A stretch of 64,000 nt of DNA from Diabrotica undecimpunctata (lineage: Eukaryota > Arthropoda > Insecta > Coleoptera > Chrysomelidae). The first letter of the stretch is position 1; each line of letters starts with the position of its first letter. Below, in pieces: positions 1-11,829 of the stretch. The notes beneath the pieces are model-generated. The model saw only the letters and a list, made by a program, of their open reading frames with translations, was not told the origin of the DNA and searched no databases. The stretch spans positions 80,127,889-80,191,888 of the forward strand of contig NC_092808.1 in the NCBI RefSeq assembly GCF_040954645.1, in the 5' to 3' direction. The translations under genes and the position numbers were made by a program.

Positions 1-1374
1 ATTTGTAGAAAATAGAATTGTTATACAGTTTATTCTATCCAATATATCGAAAGACATTAAAAATATATAACAACCTCTTTATAGGGTCCAGAATATTTCT
101 ATATTTAACTTAAAAAATTCTGTAGAAATTAATTTTTTTTACTTTTTGCTCTTTATTTTTATCTAAATCTTAGGTCTCTGTTATTTTTCAGCATATTTTT
201 TTATGTCAGATTATACTTGCCCATCCTAGACAATACCGATATTGATTCTTTTTACAGGTCTGTCTTGGCGAAAGAACTTTTAACAGGTCTCCTTTGGTCT
301 TCATCTTTACTTCTTCCACGGAATTGGAACTATTTCGCGTTTATGGCGTTTTGACGATTTATGTTAAGTTTTTATATTGGTGGTACCGAAGGTACCCAAC
401 CATCTTAATAATTAATCTTATTTTAATGATAATACTTTTGTTAAGATATTTATTTCCTATTCAATTCCTTTGTCCTATTTTATTTATCATTTCCTACAGC
501 AACATGCATTTGCTCTTTATGTAAGCTCGGAAAATCACTCGTTTATACCATAGACGATTTTATAGAATCTGGTTTTCAGTGACATTAAAATTGTTATATT
601 ACACAACACACTCCTCACCTTCTTCCATTTCATCCATTATTTATTCTCTACTGATTGCATTTATATCCCTGTTCCAGTCTTTGCCCTTACGTTTTTTCAG
701 TAGTTTTTTATAACACTAAATACATAATTTATTAATCTCACATTTGTATGATGAGAATAATAAGTTTTTTGTCCACAATTTTTTTAAATTGTTTAACAGC
801 TTTGTACACTTGTACTGCTATAGAATGTGCTTCTTCATTTATCTGTTATTGATCATAGTTCAAAAATTATAATAATTAAACATGGTATCTATATTATTTT
901 TTTCTCTCCAAACGCCATTTTCATTTCTTCATGAAGATCAGTATGTACTTTACTTTTTTGATGTTTTTAGTGCATAGGCAATTTTCTTCTGTCTTATGTT
1001 GACCACAATAGTTAATAGTATTTCTATAGTTTCCTTAGAATTGTGTAAAATCCTGTATTTAGTAAAAGTATTTTTTTTTTCATCCCTATCTACTTAGTAT
1101 CCCTTTCATCCACTAACATTTTATTATTTTTGCTTCGGATACATCTTAACTGATTTAAATCTTTTGAACAATTTTATATTTTTAGCTGTTTATAAATCTT
1201 ACTTTCACCCACTCTAGTATCAAGTTTAATGTATAGAAAGTATGAAAGGCGAACCTGATTTAGCTTTTTCTACAACAATTTTGGGTTTCTTTTTGGCTGT
1301 TTTAACTTTTTAAACAATATCTTAGTCAGACCTATTAATTAACATATTCTTTCTATTTTTTTTATTAAAGGGAT
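1..1374. other. AT-rich stretch without a recognisable gene
   Basis: No convincing coding region, RNA gene or repeat boundary was seen on either strand. If the exon at 3382 is the last exon of a gene whose earlier exons lie to the left of the window, this stretch is part of its final intron. Short open frames here show no family motif. Confidence 0.5.
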
Positions 1375-1520
1375 ATATGTGAATGTAAGCACTGCAAGGT
1401 AATAGCTAGTGAGAGAGTTATCCAACAACATAACTTGCTTGTACTGGTAATCCATGTAATAATAAAACAAATATCGAAGGGGACTACAAAAAATAATGCA
1501 TGTTGTCTGTGCATGGTCCT
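1375..1520 (+). pseudogene. Detached piece of an RTE-type LINE (segment between endonuclease and RT)
   Basis: Translation of one frame gives CKHCKVIASERVIQQHNLL, which resembles the CKVIPGE..TQH(K/R)LLV segment that follows the endonuclease in insect RTE-type ORFs. In an intact element this lies downstream of the endonuclease. Here it lies upstream of the endonuclease-like piece at 1530-1820, so it comes from another copy or was rearranged. The short length keeps the assignment tentative. Confidence 0.4.
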
Positions 1521-1529
1521 TAAACAGGG

Positions 1530-3120
1530 CTGAGTAAGAATATAAGTAAAGCTTTCTATGATCAATTATTAGACGTACTGAGTGATATTCCATCAGAGAA
1601 GAAAGTTAAAATACAAGATGATTTTATTGCACATGTCGGCCAATCTAAGACAAGATATGAAGCACTACATGAAGGACTAGCCTTTGGAACTGGAAATGAA
1701 GTTGGAGAAGCATGCTTGAATTAGCAACAGCAATAAATATGGCGATTGCTTTATCAAAAGAGAGAACTTCAACTTATTATGTACAGAAGTGGACAAAATT
1801 ACTCACAGACAGTGAAAACTAAATCAATATGACAGAGAGGACCACAAAAAATTAAGTAATGGATGTTAAAAGATGATAAAGAAGGTCTATTAAGGCCAAA
1901 AATAGAAGAAAAATATGTTTAAATACGAAAGAAAACCCTAATACAATTTGGAGGAAGACAGCCAGTATCGTTAGAGATACTGTCACTGAAATTCTTGAAA
2001 AAATTTTAGGAAAGATATCTGATAATAAAGAGATCTGTTGGTGGTCAAACAAAGTGTAAGAAAAGATAAAAGAGAAGACAAAATTATATAAACAGTGGCA
2101 ACGTCAGACACAGATTCTTAAAAACTTTACTGTCGCCAAAAAGCAAATGAAAGGCGTAGTAGCAAAAACTAAAGCAGACGCGTATACAAATCTATACGAT
2201 CAACTTAATACTAGGGAAGGACAAAGATATGTAGACAATAGCCAAACCAGAGCAAAGAAAGCAAAATATTTAAATCAGATCAAATGTATCCAAGATGGAA
2301 ATAATAAAATATTAACTCACGAAAAGGATGTCAAAACGAAATGAAAAAGTACCTTGATAATTTATTAAATACCTATAAATTTGACAGAAAATCAGTTGAT
2401 TTAACGAGGACAATAATAACAGTAATGGCTACCAAACTAACAAACGCGGAAGTAGTTCACGCACTTTAAAAATTAAGAAAAGGAAAAGGAGCTGGACCAG
2501 ATGATACTGCTGGGGAAGTCTGGACAGCATTAGGGAAATAGTAACAAGTTAACTAACAGCTTTATTTATATAATTATGGAAGTTGCACAAATACCAGACG
2601 AATAGAGTATCAGTATATTAGTATTTGTTTAAAAACAATAAATATATACAACATTGTATAGTCTACAGGGCTATAAAACTACTTAGTCACGCCATGAAAG
2701 TATGGGTGAGAGTAGTTGATAGATGTGATACGTAAAGAAAACGAAATATAATCAGTTTGGCATTATGCAAGGCAGATCGAAAACTGATGCAATTTTTATT
2801 TTAAGGTAGTTAGTGGAAAATACAGAAATAAAAAAACAAACACTAATATGATATTCATTGACCTTGAGTCTATATTTACCAAGGATCTATGTTACAGAGT
2901 AGTGGGGAAATACATCGGGATGCACGCAGTAAAGCTAAATTAAATTGCGAATGAATGAAGTGAAAAAAAGCGAATGGAGTGTTGTGTGACAGAAACTAAA
3001 TGTTGAGCAATTTAAAAAGAAAGAGGAGTAACGAATGCGTGTGGCGAAAAGAAAAATGCTTGGATGAATTAGTTAAGGGAAAAAAAGATAAAATTAAGAA
3101 CGAATAGATTAAGTATATTT
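1530..3120 (+). pseudogene. RTE-type non-LTR retrotransposon remnant, copy 1
   Basis: A decayed LINE ORF, read across frames. About 1535-1820 gives an endonuclease-like part (FYDQLLDVLSDIP, IAHVGQSKTRYEALHEGLAFG). At 2147-2341 an open stretch of 65 codons gives the linker typical of RTE elements (AYTNLYDQLNTREGQRYVDN). Next is the start of the RT (LRKGKGAGPDDTAGEVW, about 2470-2535). Around 2755-2910 there is a RT palm-like piece (FGIMQGRSKTDAIFIL, then DLESIFTKDLCYR). The C-terminal part is strongly degraded. Many stops and frameshifts make it non-functional. The tandem-duplication breakpoint at 1579 lies inside its endonuclease. Family knowledge, not a search, underlies the RTE label. Confidence 0.75.
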
Positions 3121-3381
3121 ATTCTGTCTAGTTTATATTTCTGATAGAATTTTGACAGTATAGTTTCTTCGTTCTATCTATATATGCAAGTATCACAAAC
3201 TTGGATCCTACCTAGAGAATTGTTTATTCTTTTCTAAATTAACACATTTCTTTAAATGTATAGGCGTAATTAGTTGGTTTGTTTTATATTTTTAGTGGCA
3301 TAGGTTTTAAGATTTAATGGGATAATTTGAATATTTAACATTGCTAAACACACAATTTTTTTTATACCAATGATTTTTTAG

Positions 3382-3839
3382 GTATCGTGCCATTCCTTAC
3401 TTCATTTTTGATTCTATTTGTTGTGGATACAGTTGGTAGAAAATGGACCCTTATGCTATCGTTTGGTGGAATGATTTTGATACTAATAGTATATTTACTT
3501 TTTACCATATGGAAAACGTATTCGGCTAATGCAAGCTTTTTATTATATATTTTGTTTACTACAACTTGTAATGTAGGTGCTGGTCCAATCCGCTTTGTAT
3601 TGCTAGGAGAAATATTTCCTCTTGACAAGAAAGGAATATATGCTGGTATTTCGACAGCTGTTTTGTTTATTTTTCACTTGTTTATCTTGGAAAAAAACCA
3701 AATTAAATTATTAGTAAACTATTATATTGATATTTATATTTCGTTGGTTATTTTGGTAATTGCTGTTGTAATTGTTAAATTGTATTACTTAGAAACTAAC
3801 AAACGAACACTAAATGAAATTCAGATTAAACTTAGGTAA
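3382..3839 (+). CDS. Sugar transporter (MFS, Tret1-like) last exon, paralogue, copy 1
   Basis: A terminal exon coding for the C-terminal third of a sugar-porter MFS protein (151 residues plus stop). The acceptor is ...gattttttag before base 3382. The first two bases (gt) complete a codon begun in the previous exon (phase 1), as in the exon at 45523. Visible family motifs are VVDTVGRK (the D-x-x-GRK loop after TM8), GAGPIRFVLLGEIFPL (TM10 and the E-I-F-P loop) and YYLETNKRTLNEI (the degenerate PETK-type tail after TM12). About four hydrophobic segments are present. The GPIP of most family members is GPIR here. No matching upstream exon is visible, so the gene starts left of the window, or this is an orphan exon. 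It is on the + strand and upstream of the complete paralogue, so it cannot belong to that transcript. Confidence 0.7.
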
Positions 3840-3962
3840 TTTTTAACTGTATTATGTTAAGTTTAATTTTTTTTAACTGTCATATTTGTTTATATTATTC
3901 CTGTATGTCGTGATGATAGTGATAGTACTAATTATTTTATTATATTAAGATGTAGTTAAAAT

Positions 3963-3980
3963 AATAAAATTTGTAATAAA
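3963..3980 (+). promoter_or_regulatory. Candidate polyadenylation signals (two AATAAA)
   Basis: AATAAA occurs at 3963-3968 and 3975-3980, about 125 to 140 bases after the stop codon of the exon ending at 3839. This is a sensible place for 3' end formation. The same pair recurs at 8409-8426 in the second duplication unit. In AT-rich DNA such hexamers also arise by chance. Confidence 0.4.
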
Positions 3981-4499
3981 CCTAGCTGTATTTAATAGAG
4001 TGCTGTTTACTGAAAAAGTAAGAGTTAAATAAACCAAGATAGTAAAAAATAAAAGGTGGAATAGAACAAAAAAACGTATTATTGCATACGTTTGAGGTCA
4101 AGTTGTACAATACAGGAAAAATCGATAAGAATTAAAAAACTTTTGCTTATACAAAATACTTAAACCCATATAAACTAAATAACAACATTTCTTTTACCTT
4201 TCTTCAGTGCTGTTTTCATTATTGTAACGTATTTTATAAAATTCTAGATGCTTGGTTACCCCAACCACATTTTTTTAACCGATTGTGCTTTCTTTCACAT
4301 TTTTCATTAGTGACACTTGACCTTGAATCTAAAGGTTGACTTCTGCTTTTCAAAGTGCTGTCTCCTTAATGGAGGTTAGCTACTACAATTGCAAACTCTT
4401 CTCCGTCTTCAGCTGAGATAATATGAAACTTTCCGCAAGAGAAAGTAAATAATTATTTCGTGATAAGATAAGAAGGTATACGTGAATGCAGAGACTGCC
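3981..4499. other. AT-rich spacer with a LINE tail on the minus strand
   Basis: Mostly AT-rich. Around 4370-4440 the minus strand reads ISAEDGEEFAIVVANLH, like the last residues of several insect LINE ORF2 proteins (compare DREAFKNVVANLR at 26940-26977). Nothing else was recognised. The stretch is repeated in the second duplication unit. Confidence 0.35.
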
Positions 4500-6023
4500 A
4501 AGTAAGTACAGAGAACAACTAGGGCAGATATCGGTCTGACATACTGCAACCTTTATAGATCTATTGAACCGTATTCTCTTAATAAGTTTCCATAGCCTTG
4601 ACGGGGACCCTTTGATATAGACTGATACTTTTAGCTTTTCTTTCTAAGTTCTAGATACCGCAGCCTTATTATAAGGTCTTGTCAAAGACATAAAACAGGC
4701 AGAGCAGTTTTGATTTCTTATAAATACAAGCGACAAATATCCTCTTTTGTCAAGCGCATACGTCTAACCTTCAACCTAGGAGAGGGTACCTAAATAGTCA
4801 CACTAAATATAAGTAAATTTTTACATCAACCTGCATAGAGCTAATGTTCTTATAACTGCTTGACTATTGGAGTAGATCACGGCTATGTTATTCTCCACTT
4901 GCTAATATAGTAGTTCCATAGTATACCTTTACAAAGCGACAACTCTTGCCTAAAATATAGTGGTATATGTTCCCAAGTTTAACTGAATTTCTATCCTTTG
5001 GATTGTGCTAGATATATACCAGTACCTGTACTTTAATCGATTTTTGGGGCCGTCTGTATACCAAATTAAGTTTGACATTTCTGGCGGACCCATTTACCAG
5101 TCTTCCCTCTTTGGTATTATGGTATTTAAATGCTTATCAAAGCGATATACCTACTTGGACTATTTGGTGTACAGGCATGCCCCTAACATGTTTTTGTCTG
5201 CTTATATATTCTTGTTTGATCGATTTTTTGCGTTATGTTTATAGGAGCTTGACTCGTTATTAGCCTGTGTACTATTGACCTATCCTCTCCTGATATAAAT
5301 AGTATGTACCGCCCTTAACCGTACGTCAGCACATTAGGCTTAGGGACCTTATAAACCGAAAGGTTAATTTTTGGACTTAATCCTGATGTTTTCCCACACG
5401 TCGTCTATGTGTGGATTCCAGTTCAGCTTCTGATTAAATATTACACCTGTACTTGGGCTAATTTACAAATAGAATCTCTACTCCCCTGAGCATCTTTGAA
5501 TGTAATCGTTGTAATGTTCTTTTCTGATAAAGAGTTTTTGCGAATTAAACCTAAGACTTTTAGCTTTATACTAGATAACCACCTTTCCCAGAGGGATTTG
5601 CGTTTGTTCTGAGACTATTCTAAAAAACGTTTATCAACTACCCAGGCTTAGGCAGTAAAGCCATATTTGGGCAGTTAAGTTAAGAGGTTTACCAAAAGTG
5701 TTACCCACAGCAGTAAGGATAAAACCCCTGCTTGTGGGCTACTACTTCCTGTCTTGCCTTGACAATAGATTCGCCTAAGTGGATACAATGGTCCTATTTA
5801 TTAAGGCTGCCTTTCTCCACTCGCATATAAAGGTAGGCACATCTACTATTTTTAGCGCTTCCCTTACGAATTCAAAGAAGATGTTGTTAAACGCTCCTCC
5901 CAAGTCTAGAAAAGTTGCACCCTGCTATTTATTTGACCACCAGCTACTGTAAGAGCAGTCTAACGAGCACATCCTACGTCAAGTCCGTCGACTTTCCTGC
6001 CTAATAGGTATAGTGACAATCGT
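4500..6023 (-). pseudogene. R1/LOA-type LINE remnant (RT, RNase H, zinc finger), copy 1, cut by the duplication junction
   Basis: Read on the minus strand from 6023 downwards, with frameshifts. Near 5930-5860 is FLDLGGAFNNVFFEFVREA (RT motif A, with L where the catalytic D-x-x-x-A block is usual). SSPQAGVLSLLLWVTLLVNL at about 5744-5680 is RT motif B. QKLNWNPHIDDVWENI follows in the thumb. RNase H begins with WYTDGPKN near 5070-5040 and continues to IYSNSQAVIRTL near 4890. A degraded CCHC-like tail (CRLYL, then TALPVLC) lies near 4760-4680. The RT is cut off at 6023, where it abuts the endonuclease of the next RTE copy. The + strand open frames at 5005-5263 are antisense shadows of this element. 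Confidence 0.75.
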
Positions 6024-7566
6024 TGAGTGATATTCCATCAGAGAAGAAAGTTAAAATACAAGATGATTTTATTGCACATGTCGGCCAATCTAAGACAAGA
6101 TATGAAGCACTACATGAAGGACTAGCCTTTGGAACTGGAAATGAAGTTGGAGAAGCATGCTTGAATTAGCAACAGCAATAAATATGGCGATTGCTTTATC
6201 AAAAGAGAGAACTTCAACTTATTATGTACAGAAGTGGACAAAATTACTCACAGACAGTGAAAACTAAATCAATATGACAGAGAGGACCACAAAAAATTAA
6301 GTAATGGATGTTAAAAGATGATAAAGAAGGTCTATTAAGGCCAAAAATAGAAGAAAAATATGTTTAAATACGAAAGAAAACCCTAATACAATTTGGAGGA
6401 AGACAGCCAGTATCGTTAGAGATACTGTCACTGAAATTCTTGAAAAAATTTTAGGAAAGATATCTGATAATAAAGAGATCTGTTGGTGGTCAAACAAAGT
6501 GTAAGAAAAGATAAAAGAGAAGACAAAATTATATAAACAGTGGCAACGTCAGACACAGATTCTTAAAAACTTTACTGTCGCCAAAAAGCAAATGAAAGGC
6601 GTAGTAGCAAAAACTAAAGCAGACGCGTATACAAATCTATACGATCAACTTAATACTAGGGAAGGACAAAGATATGTAGACAATAGCCAAACCAGAGCAA
6701 AGAAAGCAAAATATTTAAATCAGATCAAATGTATCCAAGATGGAAATAATAAAATATTAACTCACGAAAAGGATGTCAAAACGAAATGAAAAAGTACCTT
6801 GATAATTTATTAAATACCTATAAATTTGACAGAAAATCAGTTGATTTAACGAGGACAATAATAACAGTAATGGCTACCAAACTAACAAACGCGGAAGTAG
6901 TTCACGCACTTTAAAAATTAAGAAAAGGAAAAGGAACTGGACCAGATGATACTGCTGGGGAAGTCTGGACAGCATTAGGGAAATAGTAACAAGTTAACTA
7001 ACAGCTTTATTTAATATAATTATGGAAGTTGCACAAATACCAGACGAATAGAGTATCAGTATATTAGTATTTGTTTAAAAACAATAAATATATACAACAT
7101 TGTATAGTCTACAGGGCTATAAAACTACTTAGTCACGCCATGAAAGTATGGGTGAGAGTAGTTGATAGATGTGATACGTAAAGAAAACGAAATATAATCA
7201 GTTTGGCATTATGCAAGGCAGATCGAAAACTGATGCAATTTTTATTTTAAGGTAGTTAGTGGAAAATACAGAAATAAAAAAACAAACACTAATATGATAT
7301 TCATTGACCTTGAGTCTATATTTACCAAGGATCTATGTTACAGAGTAGTGGGGAAATACATCGGGATGCACGCAGTAAAGCTAAATTAAATTGCGAATGA
7401 ATGAAGTGAAAAAAAGCGAATGGAGTGTTGTGTGACAGAAACTAAATGTTGAGCAATTTAAAAAGAAAGAGGAGTAACGAATGCGTGTGGCGAAAAGAAA
7501 AATGCTTGGATGAATTAGTTAAGGGAAAAAAAGATAAAATTAAGAACGAATAGATTAAGTATATTT
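6024..7566 (+). pseudogene. RTE-type LINE remnant, copy 2
   Basis: Duplicate of the element at 1530-3120, beginning inside the endonuclease at the duplication junction. It has the same stops and frameshifts, including the 65-codon open linker at 6592-6786, so it was already dead when duplicated. It differs from copy 1 by one substitution near 6933 and one inserted base near 7015. Confidence 0.8.
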
Positions 7567-7827
7567 ATTCTGTCTAGTTTATATTTCTGATAGAATTTTG
7601 ACAGTATAGTTTCTTCGTTCTATCTATATATGCAAGTATCACAAACTTGGATCCTACCTAGAGAATTGTTTATTCTTTTCTAAATTAACACATTTCTTTA
7701 AATGTATAGGCGTAATTAGTTGGTTTGTTTTATATTTTTAGTGGCATAGGTTTTAAGATTTAATGGGATAATTTGAATATTTAACATTGCTAAACACACA
7801 ATTTTTTTTATACCAATGATTTTTTAG

Positions 7828-8285
7828 GTATCGTGCCATTCCTTACTTCATTTTTGATTCTATTTGTTGTGGATACAGTTGGTAGAAAATGGACCCTTAT
7901 GCTATCGTTTGGTGGAATGATTTTGATACTAATAGTATATTTACTTTTTACCATATGGAAAACGTATTCGGCTAATGCAAGCTTTTTATTATATATTTTG
8001 TTTACTACAACTTGTAATGTAGGTGCTGGTCCAATCCGCTTTGTATTGCTAGGAGAAATATTTCCTCTTGACAAGAAAGGAATATATGCTGGTATTTCGA
8101 CAGCTGTTTTGTTTATTTTTCACTTGTTTATCTTGGAAAAAAACCAAATTAAATTATTAGTAAACTATTATATTGATATTTATATTTCGTTGGTTATTTT
8201 GGTAATTGCTGTTGTAATTGTTAAATTGTATTACTTAGAAACTAACAAACGAACACTAAATGAAATTCAGATTAAACTTAGGTAA
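7828..8285 (+). CDS. Sugar transporter (MFS, Tret1-like) last exon, paralogue, copy 2
   Basis: Identical by eye to the exon at 3382-3839, including the acceptor (gattttttag) and the phase-1 start. It codes for the same 151 C-terminal residues (VVDTVGRK, GAGPIRFVLLGEIFPL, YYLETNKRTLNEI). Paired AATAAA hexamers follow at 8409-8414 and 8421-8426. It arose with the tandem duplication. A transcript entering from upstream would meet copy 1 first, so copy 2 could act as an alternative last exon or be unused. No reading-frame damage is visible, which fits either recent origin or use. Confidence 0.6.
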
Positions 8286-8945
8286 TTTTTAACTGTATTA
8301 TGTTAAGTTTAATTTTTTTTAACTGTCATATTTGTTTATATTATTCCTGTATGTCGTGATGATAGTGATAGTACTAATTATTTTATTATATTAAGATGTA
8401 GTTAAAATAATAAAATTTGTAATAAACCTAGCTGTATTTAATAGAGTGCTGTTTACTGAAAAAGTAAGAGTTAAATAAACCAAGATAGTAAAAAATAAAA
8501 GGTGGAATAGAACAAAAAAACGTATTATTGCATACGTTTGAGGTCAAGTTGTACAATACAGGAAAAATCGATAAGAATTAAAAAACTTTTGCTTATACAA
8601 AATACTTAAACCCATATAAACTAAATAACAACATTTCTTTTACCTTTCTTCAGTGCTGTTTTCATTATTGTAACGTATTTTATAAAATTCTAGATGCTTG
8701 GTTACCCCAACCACATTTTTTTAACCGATTGTGCTTTCTTTCACATTTTTCATTAGTGACACTTGACCTTGAATCTAAAGGTTGACTTCTGCTTTTCAAA
8801 GTGCTGTCTCCTTAATGGAGGTTAGCTACTACAATTGCAAACTCTTCTCCGTCTTCAGCTGAGATAATATGAAACTTTCCGCAAGAGAAAGTAAATAATT
8901 ATTTCGTGATAAGATAAGAAGGTATACGTGAATGCAGAGACTGCC

Positions 8946-10870
8946 AAGTAAGTACAGAGAACAACTAGGGCAGATATCGGTCTGACATACTGCAACCTTT
9001 ATAGATCTATTGAACCGTATTCTCTTAATAAGTTTCCATAGCCTTGACGGGGACCCTTTGATATAGACTGATACTTTTAGCTTTTCTTTCTAAGTTCTAG
9101 ATACCGCAGCCTTATTATAAGGTCTTGTCAAAGACATAAAACAGGCAGAGCAGTTTTGATTTCTTATAAATACAAGCGACAAATATCCTCTTTTGTCAAG
9201 CGCATACGTCTAACCTTCAACCTAGGAGAGGGTACCTAAATAGTCACACTAAATATAAGTAAATTTTTACATCAACCTGCATAGAGCTAATGTTCTTATA
9301 ACTGCTTGACTATTGGAGTAGATCACGGCTATGTTATTCTCCACTTGCTAATATAGTAGTTCCATAGTATACCTTTACAAAGCGACAACTCTTGCCTAAA
9401 ATATAGTGGTATATGTTCCCAAGTTTAACTGAATTTCTATCCTTTGGATTGTGCTAGATATATACCAGTACCTGTACTTTAATCGATTTTTGGGGCCGTC
9501 TGTATACCAAATTAAGTTTGACATTTCTGGCGGACCCATTTACCAGTCTTCCCTCTTTGGTATTATGGTATTTAAATGCTTATCAAAGCGATATACCTAC
9601 TTGGACTATTTGGTGTACAGGCATGCCCCTAACATGTTTTTGTCTGCTTATATATTCTTGTTTGATCGATTTTTTGCGTTATGTTTATAGGAGCTTGACT
9701 CGTTATTAGCCTGTGTACTATTGACCTATCCTCTCCTGATATAAATAGTATGTACCGCCCTTAACCGTACGTCAGCACATTAGGCTTAGGGACCTTATAA
9801 ACCGAAAGGTTAATTTTTGGACTTAATCCTGATGTTTTCCCACACGTCGTCTATGTGTGGATTCCAGTTCAGCTTCTGATTAAATATTACACCTGTACTT
9901 GGGCTAATTTACAAATAGAATCTCTACTCCCCTGAGCATCTTTGAATGTAATCGTTGTAATGTTCTTTTCTGATAAAGAGTTTTTGCGAATTAAACCTAA
10001 GACTTTTAGCTTTATACTAGATAACCACCTTTCCCAGAGGGATTTGCGTTTGTTCTGAGACTATTCTAAAAAACGTTTATCAACTACCCAGGCTTAGGCA
10101 GTAAAGCCATATTTGGGCAGTTAAGTTAAGAGGTTTACCAAAAGTGTTACCCACAGCAGTAAGGATAAAACCCCTGCTTGTGGGCTACTACTTCCTGTCT
10201 TGCCTTGACAATAGATTCGCCTAAGTGGATACAATGGTCCTATTTATTAAGGCTGCCTTTCTCCACTCGCATATAAAGGTAGGCACATCTACTATTTTTA
10301 GCGCTTCCCTTACGAATTCAAAGAAGATGTTGTTAAACGCTCCTCCCAAGTCTAGAAAAGTTGCACCCTGCTATTTATTTGACCACCAGCTACTGTAAGA
10401 GCAGTCTAACGAGCACATCCTACGTCAAGTCCGTCGACTTTCCTGCCTAATAGGTATAGTGACAATCGTTGAGTGGTTTAGTCTTCAGAAACTTTTATAA
10501 AGAAGCTTAAGAGCCTATTGATGGATAAGAAGATATACTTATTGGTCTGTATAGGTAACTTTCACCTTTTGCCATGCCACTGCGCATTTCTCTATGCCAA
10601 ACTACCCTTGAGTATTTTACTTAGTTATGGGGTTATAACGTCCTGTCCTTACTGCGAAATGACTTAATATATTCCATTCATTCCGAAGGACTTATGTGAC
10701 TGAAATTAGTGTTTATTGTTTATAGCCCGCTTAACTCTCTGAAGTGTCGTAATTTTATTAAAAATCTGCCAGTCTGCTGGAAAAAGTTTTCTTAAATACA
10801 TTGGCTTTATAGAAGGATTGATGTTATTAGGTTACCTGGAAAACTGCGCCTTATTCAGCAATATTAGGCT
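8946..10870 (-). pseudogene. R1/LOA-type LINE remnant, copy 2, extending past the duplication
   Basis: The part up to 10475 duplicates 4500-6023. Beyond the breakpoint the minus strand continues with the N-terminal half of the RT. Near 10790-10720 it reads KITTLQRVKRAINNKH (compare P-E-x-V-x-WAI-x-x-F). Further down (10600-10480) a YRPIS block and a degraded FLLKTLE-like block follow. So this is the original, longer copy. Motif B lies at about 10190-10147. Many frameshifts and stops are present. The R1/LOA-group label rests on the RT blocks together with a downstream RNase H. Confidence 0.7.
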
Positions 10871-11829
10871 TTCCTTATGCGTTTCAGTATAAGTTTTGTT
10901 TTTATTTTTCAGAAAGTCACTGTACCATCCTTTGCTAAAACTTTACGGATTCTGGAGCATACGAAAATTTCTTCGATTTACAGTTTTCTTGATTGTACTG
11001 CATCAGTTTTCTATAATTATTCCATTATTTGTTGAATTTGCCCCTACTAAATATTTTTCTTACCTCTGCCCTAAGCTTTTGTAAATGCTCATTTTACCAA
11101 CGCGTCTTTTTCTTTTACTTTTTTCATATGTCTGAAAAACGTTTCGTCTTTCAGACTATACATGCCAGTTTCTTATAAACGTAATATATTATGTACTTTG
11201 CTAATGCTAAGTATCGCAGCTAAGACTTCTCTTTAAGTGGCTGTGAAAGAATTAGGTTTGTTTGTTATATCAACAATTTCTTACCCGCTATTTAAGATGA
11301 ATTGTACTAAAGACTTACATGTACGGTTGATATTTGAACTTTCCCAGACCAAATGATAAGCCTCACCATTACATCTTAGTATTAGTTAAAGATTCTTCTT
11401 CTGGCTGTAGACAATTCTATTCTTTTATATGCCTAGAGGACAGACCTTATTACTTCTTTGGAAGTAGTCAGACTGGATCAACTATATTTGATGCGGTGAA
11501 TGCGTTTAGGATCATTATAATCATCAACCTGTATGCGTCCACTGCTAGACATAGGCTCCCTCAGCACTTTTAATCTGTCTCTCTCTTGTGCGGCTTGCAT
11601 TCAGTTATTGCTAACACGCTTCAGGTCGTCAGTCTATCTAGTTGGTGGGCGTCCTCTGCTTCATATTTAATGGCGTTTAGGATACCTTTAACAAAAACTC
11701 CGGTGTAAAGCTCCCGAATTAGTTTAATATTTATCCAGCAACCTGTTTATTCGGTTGCTTACTTTTTCAAGTATTCGTACTTCATTCTGAAAACTTTCTT
11801 TATTCTTTTTGACCACTTCATAATACCAA
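10871..11829. other. Degenerate transposon-derived spacer
   Basis: Between the R1/LOA-type and R4/Dong-like remnants. The part from about 11590 to 11829 continues the minus-strand frame of the R4-like ORF in broken form (a KWSK block near 11815). The rest could not be assigned. Open frames at 10896-11084 and 11334-11573 on the + strand show no family motif. Confidence 0.4.

Larger units (their letters stand above)
1579..6023 (+). repeat. Tandem duplication, unit 1 (4445 bp)
   Basis: This segment is repeated directly and immediately at 6024-10469, followed by the shared 6 bases. By eye only two differences were found. One is a substitution near 2487 (aaaggagctgg against aaaggaactgg). The other is a one-base indel near 2570 (tttatttata against tttatttaata). 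The hexamer tgagtg occurs at the left edge (1579-1584), at the internal junction (6024-6029) and at the right edge (10470-10475), so the junction carries 6 bp of microhomology. The unit holds an RTE remnant, a transporter last exon and part of an R1/LOA-type LINE. Confidence 0.93.
6024..10475 (+). repeat. Tandem duplication, unit 2 (4446 bp plus shared hexamer)
   Basis: Second unit of the direct duplication described at 1579. Unlike the first unit, its right end runs uninterrupted into the rest of the R1/LOA-type LINE (to about 10870). Likewise, the left end of unit 1 runs uninterrupted into upstream RTE sequence. This polarity shows that the internal junction at 6024-6029 is the novel one. 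One extra base lies near 7015, where the sequence reads tttatttaatataattatgg. Confidence 0.93.

Noticed and set aside
294..524. 76-codon + strand frame
   Set aside because: Hydrophobic, AT-driven composition and no family motif or splice context.
1852..2052. Minus-strand open frame with hydrophobic residues (copied at 6297-6497)
   Set aside because: Shadow of the RTE-type ORF on the + strand, whose motifs are recognisable.
3362..3628. Minus-strand open frame (copied at 7808-8074)
   Set aside because: Shadow of the transporter last exon.
5005..5263. Two + strand open frames (copied at 9451-9709)
   Set aside because: Antisense shadows of the minus-strand R1/LOA-type LINE, which shows RNase H motifs there.
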